Of a stretch of 19,559 bases of DNA, positions 6,643 through 12,352 are shown one piece after another. A program made the position numbers and the translations under genes. The notes under the pieces were generated by a model. That model worked only from the letters and a program-made list of their open reading frames with translations. It was not told the DNA's origin and ran no database searches. The first letter of the stretch is position 1; the number at the start of each line of letters is the position of its first letter. Location: NCBI GenBank assembly GCA_946614255.1, contig CAMOGS010000069.1, forward strand, positions 1 through 19,559, read 5' to 3'. This stretch comes from UBA3871 sp002392265. GTDB lineage: Bacteria; Bacillota; Clostridia; Peptostreptococcales; Anaerovoracaceae.

Positions 6643-8567
6643 TACATTAAACCTCCTATCACTGTTGCGAAGAGCATTGCGAATACTACGAGAAGGATCG
6701 AGATAGTCGATGCCAGTCCGAGGATATTCATCTTGCTCTCACCGAACCAGCTGTCCATGTACCAGTTTCTGAGGGACTGCTCCATAGGAGTCTGCATGGA
6801 ACCCATGTAGTGGAGGTTGTCGCCTGTGTTTGCACCGGCCATGTAAAGCGGAACGATCTTCTTTGATGTCTTGCCGAAGAACAGTACTACCATCAGGATA
6901 ACTGCAGCCAGCATGATGCACATGATAGCGAGGTTGCTTGATGAAAGTGCTGCAACAGCTTCTGTTGCGCCAAATACACCAACGATATAAGGAACAACGA
7001 TTGCCTTTGATACGAGAGGGAAGATCAGGCAGATAACAACTGCCAGGATTGCCAGTGTGAAGTGAACGAATCTTTCGTCACCGTGAACTGTACCCTCAAC
7101 GTTCTCTCTGTTTGCAACGATAGCTGAGAGCTTGCCGAGCCACTTTGTCCAGTAGAATGCAGTTGCTGCACTACCGAAGCATATAGCTGCTACAAGCACG
7201 AAGTTACCGGAGTCAACGAATGTAACCATAGCAGCCCACTTTGAAATGAGCATGCCAAGAGGAGCTACGAACATACCGGAGATACCGATCATCATCAGCT
7301 TTGCGAGCTTTGGCATGCGGCCGAAGAGACCGTCCATGTCTTCGATGTTTCTGGATCCGATATGGTGCTCTGCAGTACCAACGCAAAGGAACATGAGAGA
7401 CTTAGTAACTGCATGGAAGATGAGAAGCATGATGCCTGCCCATACTGCCGCTTCGGAGCCAACGCCGCCGCAGATGCAGATTAAGCCTAAGTTTGCGATG
7501 GTTGAATATGCGAGTACTCTCTTTGCGTTGCTCTGGGAAATAGCTGCAAATGAAGCAAGTGTGAAGGTGATGCCACCAATGAGCATTACCATGAGACCTG
7601 CGATATTGAAGCCGAGAACCGGAGCAAGCTTTAAGATAAGGAATACGCCAGCCTTAACCATTGTGGATGAGTGGAGCAGTGCTGATGTAGGCGTAGGTGC
7701 TACCATAGCGCCAAGCAGCCAGCTGTGGAACGGCATCTGAGCAGCCTTTGTGAGGCCTGCGAGTGCGAGGCAAGCAGCAGGGATAACAACGAATGCACCC
7801 ATGCCTGCTGTTCCGTAGCTGATGAGCACATCGAGCTCGATAGTTCCGTACATACAGCCGAGAACTACGATACCACATGCAAATGCGAGTCCACCAACCA
7901 GGTTCAGGATTAACTGTCTGAATGAATTGTTTGTAGCCTCTTCCGTGCGGGTGTAACCGATGAGGAAGAAGGAACAGAGAGTTGTAATCTCCCAGAAGAA
8001 GAACATCCAAACGAGATTGTTGCAGGTTACGATTCCAAACATTGCTGAAAGGAATACGAACATGAGGAAGAAGAACCAAGGTCTTCTGTCCTTTGCACCT
8101 TCCGGCTCGTGATGCTGGAAGTCCTTCATGTAGCCGCATGCGTATACGCAGATAAGGCTACCAACGATGCCAATGACGAGAGCCATGATGATTGAAAGTC
8201 TGTCCAAATACATATTGTGCATAACTTCAATTTCATGACCGTGCTTGAGCTCAAACCAAACCATTAACGGGGTCTGGATACATGCAAGAACCGGCACCAG
8301 ATACTTCTTGTGCTTGCAACCAAGCACAAAGATGATTACAGCCAGGATTACTTCGATTACCATCATTATGGTTCCGATTGCTTCGGATTCGAAGTCGTAC
8401 ATCTGACCGCCTTCACTGAAGTTCTGTACTGCGAGGACGATTGATCCGGCAGCGATAACAGCTGCGGAAATCTTTACGATTACGTCTCTTACAGCGTCAG
8501 TCTTGAAGATTAACAGAGCAATAGCAACTATCAATGGGAATAAAATCAAGAAAAAAATAGTGCTCAT
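6642..8567 (-). CDS. echA: Ech hydrogenase ion-pumping membrane subunit A (NuoL-like)
   Basis: This 641-residue antiporter-like membrane protein of the NuoL/MrpA family is the proton- or sodium-translocating subunit. Key residues of the fold are recognisable: Glu193 in FFWEITTLCSF (the TM5 glutamate equivalent), Lys274 in AGLTKAAQMPFHSWL (the TM7 lysine) and the APTPTSALLHSSTMVKAG block that follows. It has the usual 14 or so core helices and a further hydrophobic C-terminus ending in a last transmembrane segment. The start at 8567 is preceded by TAGGAGG. It is the first gene of the ech operon, about 40 nt downstream of the predicted transcription start. H+ versus Na+ specificity cannot be read from this sequence. 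Confidence 0.95.
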   Translation of the reverse strand: MSTIFFLILFPLIVAIALLIFKTDAVRDVIVKISAAVIAAGSIVLAVQNFSEGGQMYDFESEAIGTIMMVIEVILAVIIFVLGCKHKKYLVPVLACIQTPLMVWFELKHGHEIEVMHNMYLDRLSIIMALVIGIVGSLICVYACGYMKDFQHHEPEGAKDRRPWFFFLMFVFLSAMFGIVTCNNLVWMFFFWEITTLCSFFLIGYTRTEEATNNSFRQLILNLVGGLAFACGIVVLGCMYGTIELDVLISYGTAGMGAFVVIPAACLALAGLTKAAQMPFHSWLLGAMVAPTPTSALLHSSTMVKAGVFLILKLAPVLGFNIAGLMVMLIGGITFTLASFAAISQSNAKRVLAYSTIANLGLICICGGVGSEAAVWAGIMLLIFHAVTKSLMFLCVGTAEHHIGSRNIEDMDGLFGRMPKLAKLMMIGISGMFVAPLGMLISKWAAMVTFVDSGNFVLVAAICFGSAATAFYWTKWLGKLSAIVANRENVEGTVHGDERFVHFTLAILAVVICLIFPLVSKAIVVPYIVGVFGATEAVAALSSSNLAIMCIMLAAVILMVVLFFGKTSKKIVPLYMAGANTGDNLHYMGSMQTPMEQSLRNWYMDSWFGESKMNILGLASTISILLVVFAMLFATVIGGLM

Positions 8568-8613
8568 TTAATCCTCCTATAAAAGTTTTTTGGGCATAGA
8601 GATACCCGAAAGT

Positions 8614-8642
8614 ATTATAACGCAAATATTATGTAATTTCAA
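8614..8642 (-). promoter_or_regulatory. Predicted sigma-A promoter of the ech operon
   Basis: On the minus strand, TTGAAA (8637-8642) and a consensus TATAAT (8614-8619) are separated by exactly 17 bp. The predicted start is near 8607, leaving a leader of about 40 nt that contains a weak hairpin (8592-8607) before the echA ribosome binding site. No clear operator was recognised. Confidence 0.85.
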
Positions 8643-8673
8643 GGAAAATAAGGTCGATTGTGAAAAAATCATC

Positions 8674-8707
8674 AAAAAAAATCCGAACGGTTTTTTGTAC
8701 CGTTCGG
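8674..8707 (-). terminator. Rho-independent terminator of the dnaX-ybaB-recR operon
   Basis: CCGAACGG (8683-8690) and CCGTTCGG (8700-8707) form a perfect 8-bp stem. On the minus strand it is followed by A and then eight T residues (8674-8681). It starts 11 bp after the recR stop codon and separates this operon from the ech promoter. Confidence 0.92.
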
Positions 8708-8717
8708 CGTACATTTT

Positions 8718-9320
8718 TTACAGGTCTCTGCGTCCCTCCATGGCCTTGAGAAGAGTGACCTCATCGGCATATTCAAGATCGCCCCCCACAGGGATTCCGT
8801 GGGCTATGCGACTGGCGCGTATGCCCGCCGGCTTTATCAGCCTGGCTATATACATAGCCGTCGCCTCACCCTCGATGGTAGGATTTGTAGCGAGGATGAC
8901 TTCCTCGGCATCACCTTGCTGAAGGCGCACAATCAGGGATTTCAGGTTTATGTCATCGGGGCCTATGCCCTCCATCGGCGAGATGGCGCCGTGAAGCACA
9001 TGATAAGTCCCTTTGTACTCTCTGATTCTCTCCATCGCATAGACATCGCGCGGACTTTCAACCACACAGATTACACGTTTGTCCCTCGTCTCGTCCGCAC
9101 AGATATCGCAGATATCCTTGTCAGTCAGATTGCCGCAGCAAGGACAGTATTTCATCTTTTCTTTGGCATCCCTGATGCTGTCTGCGAGCGCGATCACCCT
9201 GTCCTCGTCGAGGCTCAGTATGTGAAAAGCCAGTCTCTGTGCGCTCTTTCCGCCTATTCCCGGCAGCTTGGAGAGCTCTTTTATCAAATTTTCTAAAGGC
9301 TGTGCATAATTTTTCATCAT
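8718..9320 (-). CDS. recR: Recombination mediator protein RecR
   Basis: RecR works with RecO and RecF to load RecA at gaps during recombinational repair. The 200-residue protein has normal family length. It shows the N-terminal helix-hairpin-helix (KLPGIGGKSAQRLAFHIL), a four-cysteine zinc site (C59, C62, C71, C74) and a Toprim domain beginning at VICVVESPRDVYAMER. The C-terminus carries the conserved RIAHGIPVGGDLEYADEVTL block. Two adjacent ATGs (9320 and 9317) could serve as start and neither has a strong ribosome binding site. Translation may depend on coupling with ybaB, whose stop is 12 bp upstream. It is the last gene of the dnaX operon, directly followed by a terminator. Confidence 0.97.
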   Translation of the reverse strand: MMKNYAQPLENLIKELSKLPGIGGKSAQRLAFHILSLDEDRVIALADSIRDAKEKMKYCPCCGNLTDKDICDICADETRDKRVICVVESPRDVYAMERIREYKGTYHVLHGAISPMEGIGPDDINLKSLIVRLQQGDAEEVILATNPTIEGEATAMYIARLIKPAGIRASRIAHGIPVGGDLEYADEVTLLKAMEGRRDL

Positions 9321-9332
9321 ATTATATATACT

Positions 9333-9692
9333 TTAGAATGGCAGATTGAGTCCACCGGTTACCTTTCCCATCTCGCTTTCCGCAATTTCATCCATCTGGC
9401 GAAGGGCTTCGTTTGTGGCTGTGAGGATGAGGTCCTGAAGCATTTCGATATCGTCAGGATCTACAATTTCCGGCTTGAGCTCAATAGCGACCATCTGATG
9501 TGCACCGTTTACCGTAACATTTACGGCACCGCCGCCTGATGTGGCAGAGGTGGTCATTTCTTCTACCTGAGCCTGTACCTCTTCCATTTTACGCTGCATA
9601 GCCTGTACCTGAGCGAGCTGCTTTTGCATATTTCCGCCGCCCATTCCCTTGTTCGGATTCGGTCTCTTACCGGCTTTCATTCCTTTTCCCAT
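9333..9692 (-). CDS. ybaB: YbaB/EbfC family nucleoid-associated protein
   Basis: YbaB/EbfC proteins are small dimeric DNA-binding proteins thought to help organise the nucleoid. The 119-residue sequence has the family pattern: a coiled-coil helix (QKQLAQVQAMQRKMEEVQAQ), the SGGGAVNVTVNGAHQMVAIE strand region, then LTATNEALRQMDE and a GLNLPF-type end. It has an N-terminal extension rich in Gly, Lys, Asn and Met (about 20 residues) before the first helix. The start at 9692 has AAGGAGA upstream. It sits between dnaX and recR, the order found across Firmicutes and Proteobacteria. Confidence 0.96.
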   Translation of the reverse strand: MGKGMKAGKRPNPNKGMGGGNMQKQLAQVQAMQRKMEEVQAQVEEMTTSATSGGGAVNVTVNGAHQMVAIELKPEIVDPDDIEMLQDLILTATNEALRQMDEIAESEMGKVTGGLNLPF

Positions 9693-9715
9693 TTGTATAT
9701 TCTCCTTTTACTTTA

Positions 9716-11272
9716 TTATTTTAATTCAATATCTATTCCTGTCATCGCCTCGAGGTCTGCCTTCATCTGTTCGGGCGAAGCCTCATTTTTAGCCTCTGCA
9801 GCTGTGCGCACCATGCACTCAAGCTTTAGAGGTTTCCCTGTGAAGCGCTGCATCAGCTCTTCCAAGGTATCTCTGTTTTCAAAGACATATTTACCCGAGA
9901 ATTTATTCTCAACCGCAACATAGAACTTGTCCTCACTGATTTTTTCGAGCGACGATTTGGTCCTGAGCAGGTTAAAGCTGGCTCTGGTGCTTTCGCCCTC
10001 TTCAAATACGCGAAGCCATATCTCGTCAAGATCATAGTCACCGCTTGCAGATGCAGGTATCGGCGCTGCCGCGGGCGCTGTAGCTGCAGCGGGCGCCGGA
10101 GCCGGAGCCGGCTTTGGCTCGGAAGCTGCCAAAACAGACGCAGTGGCAGGTGCCACAGCAGGTGCAGGTGCTGCCTTTCCAAAGGCTCCGCCGGTCGCAA
10201 GCTTTACCGTACAAAGCTCGAGCAGTATCCTCGGCTGGGTGGACCAGCGTGCATCCGAAAGCGTGTGTGAAAGCTCTATTATCGCATTATTAATTTCCTG
10301 CATGTCCAAAACATCGGACTGTGCGCGGAGACGCTCAATATTTTCGAGCGACATGCCGAGCACATCTTCGGGCGACTTCAGGAACTTTGTTATCATCAGA
10401 TTACGGTAGTGGCCGAGCCAGTCCTTCATGAACTGGCGAATGTCCTTGCCGTCGTCTAAAATCTTGTCTACGAGGAGAAGCGCATCGGATACTCTGCCCT
10501 GCCGCACTATCTCTGTCAGCTCGATGAAGGCTTCCTCGCCGGTAGTCCCGAGGTAGGAAGCCACCTCTGCCCTGGTGATGTGCTTGTCACCGGTAGCAAG
10601 GCACTGGTCGAGAATCGAAAGCCCGTCTCTGACCGAGCCGTCTGCATTTGTCGCAATCAGGCGAAGTGCGTCTTCGTCGACGTCAATGCCCTTGCGCGAG
10701 CAGATCTCGCCCATGCCTCTGACGAGAACCTTTTCGGTGACGCGCTTGAAGTCGAGACGCATGCAGCGCGAAAGGATGGTCGCAAGAAGCTTTTGCGGCT
10801 CTGTGGTCGCGAGCACGAACATAACATGCTCCGGCGGCTCTTCGAGAGTCTTCAGAAGCGCGTTAAAGGCCCCTGCGGAAAGCATGTGGACTTCGTCTAT
10901 GATGTAGACCTTTTTGCCTCCGACCGCAGGCGGATATTTGACGCTTTCGCGCAGCTCGCGAATGTTATCAACGCCGTTGTTTGAAGCTGCGTCGATTTCG
11001 ATTACGTCGAGAAATTTTCCTTCCTGAATACTGCGGCAGTTTTCACATTCCCCACACGGACCGCCGTCCTCGTGCGGACTGAGGCAGTTTACACCCTTTG
11101 CGAGGAGTCTCGCCATAGTGGTTTTGCCCGTGCCTCTGGTCCCGCAGAACAGATAGGCATGGCTCACCGAATGCGTCGCTAATTGATTTTTGAGTATCTT
11201 TACTATGTGTTCCTGCCCGAGGACCTCTTCAAAGGTTTCGGGGCGGAATTCCCGATACAAGGCCTTGTACAT
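9716..11272 (-). CDS. dnaX: DNA polymerase III subunit gamma/tau
   Basis: DnaX is the clamp-loader ATPase that places the sliding clamp on primed DNA and organises the replisome. The 518-residue protein has the N-terminal YREFRPETFEEVLGQ motif, a Walker A (GTRGTGKTT, K50), the zinc site C63/C73/C76/C79, Walker B with DEVH (126-129) and sensor region SRCMRLDF. A linker rich in Ala and Pro (about residues 365-425) leads to a tau-like C-terminal domain. I chose the ATG at 11272 because GAGGTG lies 6 nt upstream; an in-frame TTG at 11284 is less likely. I found no E. coli-type AAAAAAG slip site, so a short gamma form is not indicated. The gene begins 27 nt after the SRP RNA clamp with no terminator between them. 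Confidence 0.97.
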   Translation of the reverse strand: MYKALYREFRPETFEEVLGQEHIVKILKNQLATHSVSHAYLFCGTRGTGKTTMARLLAKGVNCLSPHEDGGPCGECENCRSIQEGKFLDVIEIDAASNNGVDNIRELRESVKYPPAVGGKKVYIIDEVHMLSAGAFNALLKTLEEPPEHVMFVLATTEPQKLLATILSRCMRLDFKRVTEKVLVRGMGEICSRKGIDVDEDALRLIATNADGSVRDGLSILDQCLATGDKHITRAEVASYLGTTGEEAFIELTEIVRQGRVSDALLLVDKILDDGKDIRQFMKDWLGHYRNLMITKFLKSPEDVLGMSLENIERLRAQSDVLDMQEINNAIIELSHTLSDARWSTQPRILLELCTVKLATGGAFGKAAPAPAVAPATASVLAASEPKPAPAPAPAAATAPAAAPIPASASGDYDLDEIWLRVFEEGESTRASFNLLRTKSSLEKISEDKFYVAVENKFSGKYVFENRDTLEELMQRFTGKPLKLECMVRTAAEAKNEASPEQMKADLEAMTGIDIELK

Positions 11273-11299
11273 ATTGCACCTCAATTAATTGCATAGGGC

Positions 11300-11455
11300 A
11301 GTGCCCTTTACAAGCTCCGCCAGTCCAGAAAGAGGCTTGTCTGTGGCACATAGGATCGGTCGCTTATTGCTGCTTCCTTCCGGACCTGACAAGGTTCGCG
11401 GCGTCCTATTGCACAGGACCCCAATCTACACTAAACGGAACTTGTAAAGGGCACT
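11300..11455 (-). ncRNA. ffs: Signal recognition particle RNA (4.5S/scRNA type) with extended terminal stem
   Basis: The RNA binds Ffh and targets ribosomes making membrane proteins. The universally conserved domain IV hairpin is present on the minus strand at 11369-11390 (GTCAGGTCCGGAAGGAAGCA), with its GGAA loop. Flanking segments pair as expected, for example CTGTG with CACAG and TAGGA with TCCTA. The ends (11300-11314 and 11441-11455) form a perfect 15-bp helix, extended by a G-U pair and four more pairs, so the 156-nt RNA folds as one rod. No Alu domain is evident, so it is the small type with a lengthened base. A family model would probably report only the core, about 11328-11424. A consensus promoter lies just upstream, and dnaX follows without a terminator, as in the B. 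subtilis scr-dnaX order. Confidence 0.93.
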
Positions 11456-11466
11456 TTGCTGATATT

Positions 11467-11495
11467 ATTATATGGCCCGGCGGACTCAAAGTCAA
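11467..11495 (-). promoter_or_regulatory. Predicted sigma-A promoter of the SRP RNA-dnaX-ybaB-recR unit
   Basis: On the minus strand, TTGACT (11490-11495) and TATAAT (11467-11472) are separated by 17 bp. The predicted start is near 11460, a few bases before the 5' arm of the SRP RNA clamp. The -35 box overlaps the TGA stop codon of the upstream GDPD gene (11492-11494). Confidence 0.9.
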
Positions 11496-11520
11496 CTGTT
11501 TACATCAAATAGTCCGTCGG
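11477..11520. repeat. Imperfect inverted repeat spanning the GDPD 3' end and the SRP promoter
   Basis: CCGGCGGACT (11477-11486) pairs with AGTCCGTCGG (11511-11520) over 10 positions, nine Watson-Crick and one G-T on the plus strand. The 24-nt loop contains the GDPD stop codon and the SRP -35 box. No T-run follows on the minus strand, so it is not a standard terminator. Confidence 0.45.
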
Positions 11521-12337
11521 TGTAAATGCCCTGATAAAGATGAGATTTAACTATTGCATATTCCCGCGGATTGTGAACAGTGTGGATATATGTATACACA
11601 CCCATTGCGTTCAGCGTTTCCGGGAAATTGTCGTCCATCCAGTCCGAATATGTCGTTATCGCATAGACTTTATTTTTCCTGCAAAAGTCCAGCACCTGCT
11701 CCTTTGTATCATCGGTACGGTAAAGCGTATAAATGATGTTCGGGAAGCCCTTTTGCACGGCATATTCGTATTCATCCCTGGTATAGACCTGGACGATAAA
11801 GCGCTTTTCCATGCCGGGATAGCGCTCTTTCAGCACATTCATCAGATAATAGTTGTTTCCCTTTGTATCCGTCACGAGATACATCTCGGGAAATCTGGTG
11901 CACATATAGGTCACCATCTGGTCGAGCGTCAGCTGATGCCAGAGATAAACCATTTTGAAGCTTTTAAACTCTTCACTCGAATAGACGGTAAACGGTTTCT
12001 TCCCAAAAAGTCTGGCATTATCACCGTCCCAGGCGTGATACATTACAGGCACATCATCCTCGGTAAAGAGAATGTCCATCTCAATCAGGCGAAAGCCCCT
12101 TGCATAGCTTTTTTCCACCGCCTCGAGACAGTTAAGCCCCGTCATGCCCATGAGCACTCCGCCCGCATGCGCCACATACGCCTTTTCAGTGTCAGTAAGC
12201 TCATGAGGCTTTGTGTAGTCAGCAAATATCTCCGGTGAATGCTCGTATATAAAGCTTTTGTCGTTTATGTCCGCCAGCCCCGCAATCGGCTGAAAAAGCA
12301 GCTGCATAGCCAGCACAAAGGAAATAATACTTTTCAA
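11492..12337 (-). CDS. Secreted glycerophosphodiester phosphodiesterase (GDPD)-family protein
   Basis: GDPD enzymes hydrolyse glycerophosphodiesters such as phospholipid head-group products. The protein starts with a signal peptide (a lysine, then a hydrophobic stretch, with likely cleavage after AGLA), so it is probably exported. The TIM-barrel motifs are recognisable: an N-terminal AHAGG in place of the usual HRG, then GFRLIEMDILFTEDDVPVMY followed by His. The arginine of HRG is replaced by alanine; the E-x-D pair and the following His are kept. The start is set at a TTG (12337) because GGAGGA ends 5 nt upstream. An ATG at 12352 directly after the ligA stop would add five residues (MRRTG) but has no ribosome binding site, only TAA-ATG adjacency. 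Substrate is unknown. It is the last gene of the permease-pcrA-ligA run, and its stop codon overlaps the SRP promoter. Confidence 0.82.
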   Translation of the reverse strand: MKSIISFVLAMQLLFQPIAGLADINDKSFIYEHSPEIFADYTKPHELTDTEKAYVAHAGGVLMGMTGLNCLEAVEKSYARGFRLIEMDILFTEDDVPVMYHAWDGDNARLFGKKPFTVYSSEEFKSFKMVYLWHQLTLDQMVTYMCTRFPEMYLVTDTKGNNYYLMNVLKERYPGMEKRFIVQVYTRDEYEYAVQKGFPNIIYTLYRTDDTKEQVLDFCRKNKVYAITTYSDWMDDNFPETLNAMGVYTYIHTVHNPREYAIVKSHLYQGIYTDGLFDVNS

Positions 12338-12352
12338 GCCTGTCCTCCGCAT

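Noticed and set aside
8592..8607. Short hairpin in the ech leader as a riboswitch or attenuator
   Set aside because: It has only about 6 bp including a G-U pair, no T-run follows, and the 40-nt leader is too short for a known riboswitch.
9853..10200. Alternative minus-strand frame in the Ala/Pro-rich part of dnaX, as a possible frameshift product
   Set aside because: No slippery heptamer or downstream stem was seen. The frame reflects GC-rich repeat codons of the linker.
11540..12238. Open frame of 232 codons on the plus strand inside the GDPD gene
   Set aside because: It is antisense to a signal-peptide-bearing GDPD protein with recognisable motifs, has no ribosome binding site, and is rich in His, Ile and Arg as expected for a shadow frame.
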